Positions 27,708 to 36,341 are shown, numbered from the stretch's first letter. The stretch: 64,000 bases of DNA from Fusobacterium ulcerans (GCF_003019675.1 NZ_CP028105.1:3116282-3180281), one strand, 5' to 3'. The notes: generated by a model from the letters alone, not told the origin. Numbers and translations: made by a program.

Positions 27708-27749
27708 TAATCTTTCTTAAAAATGTATAAAAACAAAAAGGGGTAGGAT

Positions 27750-28247
27750 ATGAAAAAAATTGTATCACTTGTTTTTTTGTTTCTTTCAGCAGTTAGTTTT
27801 TCTGAAAGATTAGTAGTGAATCCCAATCTTTATATAGATTCCAGTATTATTTTCATAAAAGGAGAAGATAAAGCTTATACTGGAACCCTTGTAAATAAAG
27901 ATGAAGAGGGGCGTTTATTAAATTCGGTAGATTATAAAAATGGCAGATTAAATGGACAGGCTGTTTTTTATTATCCCTCTGGCTGTATAGAATATCTTGG
28001 TATCTTCAAAGATGAAGAACCTCTTTGTATTACACTATATTATACAAATGGAAATATATTTCAGAAGAGATATATAAATCAAGATAATAGTGAAGTTTTA
28101 GAAGAATACTATCTCAATGGAGAAAAGGCTAAAGAGTATGTATCTCCATCAAAAAATGAAAATCTTATCTGGAATAATATCTATTATTCTGGAGGAAAAA
28201 TCAAAAAAGATGAATTTACCGATCCAGAATTTGAGGTAGCTGAATAA
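27750..28247 (+). CDS. secreted MORN-like (YwqK-type) repeat protein
   Basis: The 165 residues include a signal peptide (MKKIVSLVFLFLSAVSFS) and repeated MORN_2-type units: YKNGRLNGQAVFYYPSG, GIFKDEEPLCITLYYTNG, EEYYLNGEKAKEY and NIYYSGGKIKKDEF. Such proteins are often auto-annotated as YwqK-family antitoxins, but a secreted one is more likely a surface or periplasmic beta protein. An AAGGGGTAGG site stands before the ATG, and a terminator follows the stop. The function is unknown. Confidence 0.75.
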   Translation: MKKIVSLVFLFLSAVSFSERLVVNPNLYIDSSIIFIKGEDKAYTGTLVNKDEEGRLLNSVDYKNGRLNGQAVFYYPSGCIEYLGIFKDEEPLCITLYYTNGNIFQKRYINQDNSEVLEEYYLNGEKAKEYVSPSKNENLIWNNIYYSGGKIKKDEFTDPEFEVAE

Positions 28248-28250
28248 AAT

Positions 28251-28308
28251 GAAAATGAGGAAAACCAAGACTTGATTAATTTTAGAAGTTTGGTCTCCTC
28301 ATTTTTTT
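28251..28308. terminator. bidirectional terminator, MORN gene / alr
   Basis: AAAATGAGGA with ACCAA on the left pairs with TTTGGT and TCCTCATTTT on the right, with A and T runs outside. It lies between convergent genes. The loop contains ATTTTAGAA, also present in the loops of the hairpins at 17776 and 23341. Confidence 0.85.
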
Positions 28309-28336
28309 ATTTAATTATCTGTTTCTCTTTTAATAC

Positions 28337-29398
28337 CTATATTTTTTCTCTTACTATCCTTGAACTTATTACAGGAAGAACTTCACATATATGAAGTCCT
28401 GTATCTTCTCTCACTTTTGATACATCAGAATACAGTGCCACATGATCTCCCTCTTTTATTGACTCATCCACTTCTATAAAAGTATTGTCCATAGTTACCA
28501 AGAGTATTTTGTATGATTTCCCATTTATCAAACAGCAGCTTTTTTCATTTGCTTTAGAAAACCCTTCTCCATATCCAATTTTTATCTTTGCTGCATAATT
28601 AAAATCATTCTCAGATAAAGTAGTTTTTAAATTGTAAGCTAAGTATTTTGATTTACTCACATCTCTTACTCCTGCTATTTTCCCCTCTAATTTAAATACC
28701 TGCTTTAATCCTTCTTGAAAAAAACCTTCTTCCTGCAACCCATAGATATATATCCCCGGTCTAAGATGCGTCATCATATCACAATTTCCATATAATAATA
28801 TACCTACGCTATTTTGTATATGAATCATTTGAAATCTCTCTTTACCTAAATATTTTACTGTCTCTGTAAATTTTTCAATAAGCTCTGCTCCCTCATCATA
28901 CTCCACTGCATAAAGATGTGAATATATCCCTTTGAAAGACAAGTTTTTTTTCTCAATATATTTCTTTAAATTTTCAATATCCTCTTGAATTATTCCATTT
29001 CTTCCGAAGCCAAAGTCTATCTTTAATTGTATTCTATCTGGAGAGATTCCATTTTCTATAAATTCTTTTAATTCTGCCAGAGTATTGGCTGATATCTCTA
29101 TGGTATTATTACTTTTTACAACATCAAAAAATTCTCTTCCAATACTTTCAAATACAAGTATTCTGCTGTCTGTAACTTTTTTATTTTGCAGTATTTTTTC
29201 AGCTTCATTTAAGCGAGCCACTGCAAATTCTCTGTATCCATTATCATAAAGTATTTCTGATACCATTTCTATACTATGCCCATAAGCATTAGCTTTAAGC
29301 ACTGGAAGTATTTTCTTTGCATATTTCTTCTCTAAATACTTTATATTTTGAATGAGATTTTCTTCTGAAATCAGCATTTTTATAGAATTAACTGCCAT
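28337..29398 (-). CDS. alr: alanine racemase-family PLP enzyme
   Basis: The 353 residues show fold-type III racemase features: PLP lysine in VLKANAYGH (Lys35), HIQNSVGILLYG, LRPGIYIYG, the second catalytic tyrosine in IGYGEGF, and a C-terminal beta domain (INGKSYKILLVTMDNTFIEVD). It should interconvert L- and D-alanine for peptidoglycan, or another amino acid. It directly follows an amino-acid-binding lipoprotein gene, which raises the possibility of a racemase for imported amino acids. The start is uncertain: ATG at 29398 lies one base after the upstream stop, while ATG at 29410 overlaps it. I prefer 29398 from the usual N-terminal length. Confidence 0.85.
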   Translation of the reverse strand: MAVNSIKMLISEENLIQNIKYLEKKYAKKILPVLKANAYGHSIEMVSEILYDNGYREFAVARLNEAEKILQNKKVTDSRILVFESIGREFFDVVKSNNTIEISANTLAELKEFIENGISPDRIQLKIDFGFGRNGIIQEDIENLKKYIEKKNLSFKGIYSHLYAVEYDEGAELIEKFTETVKYLGKERFQMIHIQNSVGILLYGNCDMMTHLRPGIYIYGLQEEGFFQEGLKQVFKLEGKIAGVRDVSKSKYLAYNLKTTLSENDFNYAAKIKIGYGEGFSKANEKSCCLINGKSYKILLVTMDNTFIEVDESIKEGDHVALYSDVSKVREDTGLHICEVLPVISSRIVREKI

Positions 29399-29399
29399 T

Positions 29400-30134
29400 T
29401 TAAATACCATACTTTGCTTTTAATTTATCAATAGTTCCATCTTCCATCATTTCTTTTAAGACTTTATCAAATTTATCTTTCAATTCAACATCCTCTATAT
29501 TAAAAGCCATTGCCTTATTTTCTCCTTCTACTGTTACTACTGTTTTCAAGTCTGGGTTATTTTCCAGATATTTTTTAGCTACTGTAGCATCTAACAGCAT
29601 AGAATCTATTTTCCCTGATTTCAAAGCAAATAGAGCTGCTGTATGTCCTGAAAATGGTACTATTACTGCTCCAGGAACTTTCTTTACAATATCTTCTTCA
29701 GTTGTTCCTAATTCTATTCCAAATCTCTTATTTTCCAAATCTTCTATAGTTGTCATAGGACTAGTTTTCAGTGCTATATAGCACATTGCTGGTGAGATAT
29801 ATGGAGTAGAAAAATTAATATATTTTTTTCTCTCATCACTGATACTCATACCTGCTATTATAATATCCACTTTTCTAGTTTGTAATGCTGAAATCAACCC
29901 ATCAAAATTCATATTCGCCCATTTATATTGAAATCCCATTCTTTTAGAAAATTCTTCCATAATATCTGGATCTAATCCAACTATCTTACTGTTTTCCAAA
30001 TATTCAAATGGCGGATACTCTGCATTTGTTCCAATTACATAGACTTTCTCTGTAGTTTTTACCTCTTTTTCTTTTCCACACCCTACAAATACTACAACCA
30101 TTACTACTGTTAATAAAGCTAAAATCTTTTTCAT
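29400..30134 (-). CDS. polar amino acid ABC transporter binding lipoprotein
   Basis: This 244-residue type 3 solute-binding protein has a lipoprotein signal ending VGC (lipid on Cys near residue 19), a start like VIGTNAEYPPFEYLENSKIVGLDPDIM, FDGLISALQTRKVDIIIAGMSI and a closing KLKAKYGI. These are hallmarks of the HisJ/GlnH/ArtJ family, with a specificity I cannot fix. The ATG at 30134 is preceded by GAGGAGGAAG; longer frames are not. No permease or ATPase is adjacent, so it must share those encoded elsewhere. Its mRNA leader contains a peptide frame and a terminator-like hairpin. Confidence 0.9.
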   Translation of the reverse strand: MKKILALLTVVMVVVFVGCGKEKEVKTTEKVYVIGTNAEYPPFEYLENSKIVGLDPDIMEEFSKRMGFQYKWANMNFDGLISALQTRKVDIIIAGMSISDERKKYINFSTPYISPAMCYIALKTSPMTTIEDLENKRFGIELGTTEEDIVKKVPGAVIVPFSGHTAALFALKSGKIDSMLLDATVAKKYLENNPDLKTVVTVEGENKAMAFNIEDVELKDKFDKVLKEMMEDGTIDKLKAKYGI

Positions 30135-30160
30135 AAATCTTCCTCCTCGATTTTTATATA

Positions 30161-30191
30161 AAAAAAACACCAGCCCCAAAAAGACTGATGT
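30161..30191 (-). terminator. leader terminator (attenuator candidate) before binding-protein gene
   Basis: Reading the minus strand, CATCAGTC (30190-30183) pairs with GGCTGGTG (30175-30168), allowing two G-U pairs, followed by eight T. It lies only 27-35 bp before the start codon and downstream of a good promoter at 30351-30379, so it would stop transcription of the binding-protein/alr operon. GATGT/ACATC (30211-30207 and 30191-30187) could form an alternative pairing that removes its 5' arm. Confidence 0.7.
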
Positions 30192-30241
30192 TGATTACAA
30201 ATAAAGACATCTTAATCTATAAATTAGTTAGATACAAAATG

Positions 30242-30319
30242 CTATTCAAACCACAAACTTTCTTTAAGGAACATATAATTATTATTTATTTTTAATCTGT
30301 TCCTTAATCTCCTTAGCAT
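30242..30319 (-). CDS. putative 25-residue leader peptide
   Basis: A short frame begins with ATG at 30319, eight nt after AGGAGGA, and ends with TAG at 30242. The peptide starts MLRRLRNRLK, so four of its first eight residues are Arg (AGG/AGA codons), with Leu and Lys between them. The frame spans a 10-bp perfect hairpin, TTAAGGAACA/TGTTCCTTAA (30264-30273 and 30298-30307), which a translating ribosome would disrupt. Position, ribosome binding site and the terminator downstream fit an attenuation leader; translation is not proven. Confidence 0.5.
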   Translation of the reverse strand: MLRRLRNRLKINNNYMFLKESLWFE

Positions 30320-30350
30320 TCTGCTCTCCTCCTATGAAATAATTTTCTCA

Positions 30351-30379
30351 ATTATATCCCTATCTCCTATTAAAGTCAA
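30351..30379 (-). promoter_or_regulatory. promoter of leader-binding protein-alr operon
   Basis: On the minus strand TTGACT (30379-30374) and TATAAT (30356-30351) are exactly 17 bp apart. Transcription would start near 30344, about 210 nt before the binding-protein ATG. Confidence 0.8.
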
Positions 30380-30463
30380 TAATTTTTTTAAAATATTTTT
30401 TTATTTTTTATATTTTTGAACTGTTTTTTTTAATTTTTTAGAATACAATTATTCTATAAGTAT

Positions 30464-32203
30464 CTATTCCCTAAATTCCAACTCTAAATTCTGATTTTGA
30501 AGTTCCACCATTTTATAGTACATCCCTTTTATTTTCATCAGATTTTTCGGACTTCCCTGTTCTGCTATCTTTCCATCTTTCAATATTATTATCTTATCTG
30601 CTGATGCTGCTGTTCTCATACGATGAGCTATAAGGAGTACAGTTTTATTTTTTATCAATTTACCTAGAGCAGATTGGATAAGAGTTTCATTTTCAACATC
30701 CAGTGAAGCAGTTGCTTCATCTAAGAGAATTATAGGTGCATCTTTTAATAATGCTCTTGCTATTGATATTCTCTGTCTTTCTCCCCCTGAAAGAGTTGAG
30801 CCGTTTTCTCCTATTACAGTATTATATCCTAGAGGGAACCTTTTTATAAATTCATCACATTGTGCTGCTTTAGCTGCCATATAGACTTCTTCATCAGATG
30901 CACCTCGTTTTCCTATCCTTATATTTTCCAATATAGTTCCATTGAATAATACTACATCTTGAAATACTATAGAGAATTTTTCAAGAAGTACCTCTGGGTC
31001 AACAGTACTTATATCTACACCACCTAAAGTTATTTTTCCATTTGTAACATCCCAGAATCTAGCTGCCAGTTTGACAGCAGTACTTTTCCCTCCTCCTGAT
31101 TCTCCAGCCAATACAGTTATCTGCCCTTGTTCTGCTACAAAAGAGATTCCATTTAATACTTTTTCATTATTATTATATGCAAACTCTACATTTTCAAAAA
31201 CAATATCATAATTATCACAAAAAAATTCCTTTGCTCCCTCTTGAATCTTCTGATCGTTTATATCCTTCATTCTTTTTATTGTAAGCAGAGAATTGAATAT
31301 ATCTCCAATCTGTATCAATACTACTGATAGGGGATCATACAGCCTTGAGATTGTAAACAGATACATAAGATATACCAGAAAATCTATCTCTCCATTTAAA
31401 AATAGTTTTATACCTGTAAGGGTTACTGCTGCAAAGCCTAATCTCAATATTCCCTGAGCTGATACTATCAAAGTTCCTGTTGTGAGCTCTGATATCAAAG
31501 AAGCTTTTATGATTTTAAAGAAACTATCATCTAAATCATTTAAATATTTCTCTTCTATATTATATGACTTTATCTCTCTAATATTTTCCAGATATTCCTG
31601 TACTTTGTCTGAAGCTGCCAGTTTTGCATCTATCTTCTTTTTCCCCATTTTATCCTGTAGAAATTTACTTCCAACAGTTATTATAATAGCTATTGGAAAA
31701 ACAAATACTGCACTTAAAGCCATTTTCCAATTGACAACAAATAAGCCTATTCCAACTAAAGTCACTGAAATCAAGCTTCCAAAAAGCTGTGGAACCGAAT
31801 GAGAGAAAGTATGCTCAAGGTCTGTACAGTCTCCCATAATTGTAATTGTTAATTCTGAAAGATCCTTCTTTCCAAAGAATGATAAAGGAAGTTTGCGAAG
31901 CTTCTCTGCCAATGCCACCCTTCTATCAGCACTCTCAGAATATGCTGAAAAATATGTACTGTCATATTGTATTCTGTGGGTAACTAATATAATGGCTGAA
32001 AATACCACTGAATACCCTGCATAAGCTAAAATATTTATATTATATGCACCATTCTTTTCTATATACATCATCAAATCTCTTATTGATAAAAGAAGTAATC
32101 CGGCTGGAAACAGGAAACTTATATTAGCTGCTGCACTAGCCAGTATCCCTTTTTTCAAATCCTTTTCCCCCTGATTGCTGAGAGCAAATATTTCTTTAAG
32201 CAT
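30464..32203 (-). CDS. ABC transporter, fused membrane and ATPase domains (subunit 2)
   Basis: The 579 residues comprise six membrane helices (about 1-310) and a nucleotide-binding domain with Walker A GESGGGKST, signature LSGGERQRIS, Walker B IILLDEATASLD and H-loop IAHR, so the ATPase should be active. It overlaps the upstream partner gene by 8 bp and must form a heterodimer with it. The ATG at 32203 sits 9-10 nt after AAGGGA; the GTG at 32212 is too close to that site. The fold is exporter-type, but related pairs (YbtPQ, IrtAB) import siderophores, so direction and cargo are open. Confidence 0.88.
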   Translation of the reverse strand: MLKEIFALSNQGEKDLKKGILASAAANISFLFPAGLLLLSIRDLMMYIEKNGAYNINILAYAGYSVVFSAIILVTHRIQYDSTYFSAYSESADRRVALAEKLRKLPLSFFGKKDLSELTITIMGDCTDLEHTFSHSVPQLFGSLISVTLVGIGLFVVNWKMALSAVFVFPIAIIITVGSKFLQDKMGKKKIDAKLAASDKVQEYLENIREIKSYNIEEKYLNDLDDSFFKIIKASLISELTTGTLIVSAQGILRLGFAAVTLTGIKLFLNGEIDFLVYLMYLFTISRLYDPLSVVLIQIGDIFNSLLTIKRMKDINDQKIQEGAKEFFCDNYDIVFENVEFAYNNNEKVLNGISFVAEQGQITVLAGESGGGKSTAVKLAARFWDVTNGKITLGGVDISTVDPEVLLEKFSIVFQDVVLFNGTILENIRIGKRGASDEEVYMAAKAAQCDEFIKRFPLGYNTVIGENGSTLSGGERQRISIARALLKDAPIILLDEATASLDVENETLIQSALGKLIKNKTVLLIAHRMRTAASADKIIILKDGKIAEQGSPKNLMKIKGMYYKMVELQNQNLELEFRE

Positions 32204-33986
32204 TTTTTTCACTTCCCTTTTTAATATCCCATTTCACAGAAGTTTGATAATTTTTCCACATTTCTGCATAGATTCCCTTTTTCTCTACAAGAATATTATG
32301 CTTACCTCTTTCAGCTATTTCTCCATCTTTCAAAACTATTATCTGATCTGCATTTTTTATTGTAGAAAGTCTGTGAGCTATCATCACCACTGTCTTATTT
32401 TTAGTAAGAACTTCCAATGCTCTCTGAATTTTATACTCATTTTCTGGGTCTGCAAAAGCTGTTGCCTCATCTAGTACTATTATAGGAGAATCTTTTAAAA
32501 TAGCTCCCGCTATGGCTATTCTCTGCATCTCTCCACCTGAAAGATATACCCCTTTTGCTCCAATTACTGTTTCTATTCCATCAGGAAATTTTTTAATTAT
32601 ATCTTCACATTGTGCAGCTTTTACTGCTTCCATTACTTTATCTATAGATGCTTCTGGCTTTGAGATGCGAATATTATCCAAAATACTTCTTTTAAAAAGA
32701 TGAATATCCTGAAAAACAAAAGATACCATCTTCATCAATTCAGACATTTCTATCTCTTTAATATCCACTCCGCCTATAAGGATTTTTCCTTTTTCTATAT
32801 CCCAGAATCTTGGAATTAATGCTCCTGTTGTTGTCTTTCCACTTCCTGATTCTCCTACCAGTGCTGTTGTTGTTCCCTGTGGAATAGTAAAGCTCACATT
32901 ATTTACAGCTGGATTATCTTTTCCTTTATATGTAAAAGACACATCAGAAAATTCTATCCTATAATTATCTGGAAATTTAGCTTCCACTGGTTTTCCCAAT
33001 TTCTTCTCTTTCAGTAGAGAGGCAATACGTTTTACAGATTCATCTGCTACAGATTTAGCTTCTCCTATGTACATTATCTTATTTATCATCATTGAACACA
33101 GTGGAATGAAAAGAATATAGAATATGAAGTTCTGTAAAAATTTTAAAGGATCATATGAACTTTTTATCAAGATTATTCCAGCTGGTATCAGCAGTACAAA
33201 AGTTCCATTAATCACAGTTGTAAATAAGGTCATTGGATTTTTAAATTCCTGACAGAATTTTATTACAAATTTCTTGTATTCCATTATAGTATTATAAAAA
33301 CTTTTAAAGGAATATACAGTCTGCTGAAATACTTTTACCACTGGTATTCCTCGTACATATTCTACTGCTTCATTATTCATATTTTCAAGAGAATCCTGAT
33401 ACTGTCTTATATATTTTATAGAATCCCCCGTTATTGATTTATACTGTATAAAAAATCCCACTCCCATAGGAACCAGACAAATTATTCCCAGTCTCCAGTC
33501 AAATACGAGGAGTATCACAGGCATTACAGCAAAAGTCGTCACTGCTCCAGTTAGATCTGGAAGTAGATGAGCTATAAAGCTTTCTGTCATTTTTGAGTTT
33601 TCATCTATAATTTTTCTTAATTTTCCACTTGGATTATCTATAAAATAACCTAATGGAAGTTCTGACATGTACCTCAATGCCTTCGATTTCATATTAAATG
33701 CAGTATAAAAAGCTGCCACATGAGTACACATGAGAGCTATAAAATATACAGCAAATCCTATCAATGCACTAAAAACTGCCCACTGCCCATATTTTATTAC
33801 TGCTTCTCCATCAATTTTTGATACATCTGCTATCCCCTTTAATACTTCCTCTACTACTTTCCATAAAAGTATAAAGGGGCACATCATAATTAATGCACTT
33901 GCCCCTGACAATACACACCCTGCAATTAATAAAAATCTATGCTTTCCCACAAAATACATCATACTCATTTTCCCTTCTTTGAACAT
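32196..33986 (-). CDS. ABC transporter, fused membrane and ATPase domains (subunit 1)
   Basis: The 596 residues comprise an N-terminal six-helix domain (LPLGYFIDNPSGKLRKIIDENSK near residue 110 is a conserved intracellular loop) and an ATPase domain with GESGSGKTT, LSGGEMQRIA, IIVLDEATAFAD and IAHR. I start at ATG 33986 because AAAAGAGG stands 7 nt upstream; the earlier ATG at 34004 lacks a site. It is the first gene of the pair and is coupled to the second. The loop sequence recalls the YbtP/IrtA group. Cargo is unknown. Confidence 0.88.
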   Translation of the reverse strand: MFKEGKMSMMYFVGKHRFLLIAGCVLSGASALIMMCPFILLWKVVEEVLKGIADVSKIDGEAVIKYGQWAVFSALIGFAVYFIALMCTHVAAFYTAFNMKSKALRYMSELPLGYFIDNPSGKLRKIIDENSKMTESFIAHLLPDLTGAVTTFAVMPVILLVFDWRLGIICLVPMGVGFFIQYKSITGDSIKYIRQYQDSLENMNNEAVEYVRGIPVVKVFQQTVYSFKSFYNTIMEYKKFVIKFCQEFKNPMTLFTTVINGTFVLLIPAGIILIKSSYDPLKFLQNFIFYILFIPLCSMMINKIMYIGEAKSVADESVKRIASLLKEKKLGKPVEAKFPDNYRIEFSDVSFTYKGKDNPAVNNVSFTIPQGTTTALVGESGSGKTTTGALIPRFWDIEKGKILIGGVDIKEIEMSELMKMVSFVFQDIHLFKRSILDNIRISKPEASIDKVMEAVKAAQCEDIIKKFPDGIETVIGAKGVYLSGGEMQRIAIAGAILKDSPIIVLDEATAFADPENEYKIQRALEVLTKNKTVVMIAHRLSTIKNADQIIVLKDGEIAERGKHNILVEKKGIYAEMWKNYQTSVKWDIKKGSEKNA

Positions 33987-34170
33987 ATGTATACCTCTTT
34001 TCATTTATGATAATTCATTGTATTTTATTTCAAAATATCTTTCTACTCTGAAAAGTTTCCTATGCTCCAAAAAGACAATTATTTTTCCTCTCTACATATC
34101 CTTTTCTTAGCAGATTGTATTATCTAAATTCCTTTGCAAGTTTCATAAATAAATTTAAATTTTATAATAT

Positions 34171-34199
34171 AAAAAGGACTAGGTCGCAGCTCCTAGTCC
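34171..34199 (-). terminator. terminator downstream of the decarboxylase operon
   Basis: GGACTAGG (34176-34183) pairs with CCTAGTCC (34192-34199); on the minus strand the stem is followed by TTTTTATATT. It lies about 140 bp after the decarboxylase stop codon and ends that transcript. Confidence 0.85.
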
Positions 34200-34256
34200 C
34201 ACAGTGTGACAGCTTATATAATAATAGTGATCTTACCTAATAGGTTTTATGTACTA

Positions 34257-34310
34257 TCAGGAAAATAATATTCCATTTTCAAGTTCAAGAGCATATTTTG
34301 CAATAAGTTT
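34257..34310 (-). pseudogene. autotransporter barrel relic
   Basis: Read on the minus strand this piece gives AKYALELENGILFS followed by TGA, which matches AKYALELENGVLFD of the autotransporter C-terminus at 63697-64000; the DNA is also similar. The match ends sharply on both sides and no barrel continues. It lies between the decarboxylase gene and its terminator, so it appears to be a small remnant of a lost or recombined autotransporter copy. The rest of 33987-34340 shows no gene. Confidence 0.6.
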
Positions 34311-34340
34311 TATATTATATCAATTCTATATAATCACTAT

Positions 34341-35552
34341 TTATAATAATTCATCCTCATAAATTTTATCTTTATATAAATAATATTGTTTTGGAATTTT
34401 ATGACTTGAAAACAAAAGTGGAGATAACGAATATGCATAACTTCCTGCATTAGTAATCTCAATAATATCTCCTATTTGTGCGTGATTTACTTCTGCATTT
34501 TCACGAATAACATCTAAGGCTGTACAAAGATTCCCTACAATATTAACCTTTTCTTTTTCAACTGACTCATTTAATACCTGAACACTAAACTCATCCTGAC
34601 AAGTATATAGAGGTTCATAACCTGTAAGAATTTCTCCAGCAGCTTTATAAATCAGATTCGCTATAGCTGGACGCATAAATCCATTCATTGCATTTTCTAC
34701 AATTAAATATTTCTGCCCCAAAGATTCTTTTATATCTACAATTGGTGTATAATATTTTCCTGCATTACAAGTAATAAAACGCCCTGTTTCAATTAAAAGC
34801 TTTGCATTCAATACAGCATGATTTTCTTCTGCAATTTCAGAAATCATCTTGTTGAGTTTTTCTAAATCTACAGACTTATCTTGTGTTTCTCTATATAAAG
34901 CACCTATTCCACTTCCAAAATTAATAAATTCAATATTAACATTCTTCATAGAATGAATTTTTTTAGCAAGCTCAAAGCAGTTCTTATAATATTTTCCTAA
35001 TATTTGAAAATCCAGTATTTGTGATTGAATATGGATATGAATACCAGTAATTTTAATGTTTGAATATTCTGCTAAAGTATCTTCTACCTTTAAAAGCTGT
35101 TCTATATCAATTCCAAATTTGCTGGAAGTTCCACATTCATTCTTCATTGAAAAATTAGAATTCACACTAATTCCTATCTTTACAATTTCCTTGTGCTTGG
35201 CTGCTATCGCATTGATATGTCTAATCTCTGATATACTGTCAGCAATAATTGTACATTTTCCATAGCATATTTCAATGGCTTCTTCTGTTTTTCCCGGAGC
35301 AGAGTAAAATATCTTCTCTGGTGCTATTCCATTTTTTAGTGAAAGAAACACTTCCCCAGCAGAAGCTGCATCTGCACCAAACCCTTCTTTTGAAATATTT
35401 TGAATTATATGTGAAAAAGGATTTGTTTTAATGGAATATAAAAATTCAAAACCAGAAAGTTCCCTTTTTAGTTTTTGACATTGGCTTGCAATCTGCTCTC
35501 CATTATAAATATAACATGGAGCATGACCCTTTAAAAAAGCTAGTAAATCCAT
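34341..35552 (-). CDS. PLP-dependent decarboxylase (diaminopimelate/ornithine decarboxylase fold)
   Basis: The 403 residues have an alanine-racemase-type barrel and a C-terminal beta domain. The PLP lysine lies in YSIKTNPF near residue 43. GFGADAASAGE, IHIHIQSQI, NFGSGIGALY, ETGRFITCNAG and the C-terminal CTALDVI plus NAGSYAYSLSP follow DAP decarboxylase order. Some motifs differ from lysA (IHIQSQI for HIGSQ), so it may be a specialised amino-acid decarboxylase rather than lysA. It follows the ABM-domain gene by 26 bp. The substrate is not known. Confidence 0.8.
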   Translation of the reverse strand: MDLLAFLKGHAPCYIYNGEQIASQCQKLKRELSGFEFLYSIKTNPFSHIIQNISKEGFGADAASAGEVFLSLKNGIAPEKIFYSAPGKTEEAIEICYGKCTIIADSISEIRHINAIAAKHKEIVKIGISVNSNFSMKNECGTSSKFGIDIEQLLKVEDTLAEYSNIKITGIHIHIQSQILDFQILGKYYKNCFELAKKIHSMKNVNIEFINFGSGIGALYRETQDKSVDLEKLNKMISEIAEENHAVLNAKLLIETGRFITCNAGKYYTPIVDIKESLGQKYLIVENAMNGFMRPAIANLIYKAAGEILTGYEPLYTCQDEFSVQVLNESVEKEKVNIVGNLCTALDVIRENAEVNHAQIGDIIEITNAGSYAYSLSPLLFSSHKIPKQYYLYKDKIYEDELL

Positions 35553-35578
35553 CTTTCCCTCCCTAAAACTGCTGACTG

Positions 35579-35929
35579 TTAATTAAAGTATTCATTTGAA
35601 TCCACAGGTGCTTCATCTCGTTCTTTGTCCGAATATTCCCTGATTACTGAGCAAACTGTAATCTTATATGATTCAAATAAATTATCTCTGCCTTCCTTCT
35701 GGCTCATACGATGCTCCATCACATTACGCCAACGCTCTACAGCTGTTTCATCTGTCCATACATTCATAGATAAGAGCTTCCCTTCTTCATTCAGACTGGC
35801 AAATCGTTCTGCTCTAATGAATCCTTCAAATCCTGACAGCATGGGTTTCAACATTGCTGCCAAATCTAAATATTTCTGCATACCTTCTTTAGTAGGTTTC
35901 ACTTCAAATAAAACAATCACATCTGCCAT
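35579..35929 (-). CDS. ABM-domain (antibiotic biosynthesis monooxygenase-like) protein
   Basis: This 116-residue dimeric ferredoxin-like domain carries the COG2329 pattern: VLFEVKPTKEGMQKYL at the start, GFEGFIRAERF, then SMNVWTDETAVERWR, EHRMSQKEGRDNLF and YKITVCSVIREY. Family members include quinone-forming monooxygenases and HmoA-like heme-binding enzymes, but many are uncharacterised. The gene is 26 bp upstream of the decarboxylase and is likely co-transcribed; the two may act on the same small molecule. In an anaerobe an oxygen-using role is doubtful. Confidence 0.82.
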   Translation of the reverse strand: MADVIVLFEVKPTKEGMQKYLDLAAMLKPMLSGFEGFIRAERFASLNEEGKLLSMNVWTDETAVERWRNVMEHRMSQKEGRDNLFESYKITVCSVIREYSDKERDEAPVDSNEYFN

Positions 35930-36038
35930 CTATATATTCCTCCATTTTAAGTTACTGAGATTAAGGTAATATCAACTTTTGTTTTTTTATTTAAACTACT
36001 GAGATAATCATAACTATATTATAGTTTAATATCTCTGT

Positions 36039-36341
36039 TTATTCTGAATAATCCCACTGATATTTTTTCAAGTCTACATGAGTTTTATTTTTTAAAACAA
36101 CACCCTCTTCCTCTAACAACAGCCTCTGTGCTCCCCAGCCGGGAACAAGTCGTCCAGCAGAATTAACTACTCTATGGCAAGGATACTCTCCATAATATTC
36201 TGCCATACTGAGAACTTTTCCCACAAGTCTTGAATTTTTATCTCTGCCGATTAACTTTGCAATCTGCCCATAAGTAGCAACACGACCTTCTGGGATCTCA
36301 TCTACCACAGAAAGTATCTCATATATTAAATCTTCCTCCAT
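36039..36341 (-). CDS. O6-alkylguanine-DNA alkyltransferase-like protein
   Basis: The 100 residues equal only the C-terminal MGMT domain: IPEGRVATYGQIAKLIG, SRLVGKVLSMAE, then EYPCHRVVNSAGRLVPGW. The active-site cysteine is present (PCHRVV), unlike Atl1-type proteins, which have Trp there. It lacks the N-terminal domain of Ada/Ogt, so it is either a minimal alkyltransferase or a nucleotide-flipping sensor. I start at ATG 36341, which has GAGGGG upstream; a GTG four codons earlier overlaps that site. It is about 110 bp from the ABM gene, on the same strand. Confidence 0.85.
   Translation of the reverse strand: MEEDLIYEILSVVDEIPEGRVATYGQIAKLIGRDKNSRLVGKVLSMAEYYGEYPCHRVVNSAGRLVPGWGAQRLLLEEEGVVLKNKTHVDLKKYQWDYSE

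Noticed and set aside
30135-30345. T-box or lysine riboswitch in the binding-protein leader
   Set aside because: I see neither the T-box TGG-ACC core nor the lysine riboswitch conserved core; the peptide frame plus terminator is a better fit.
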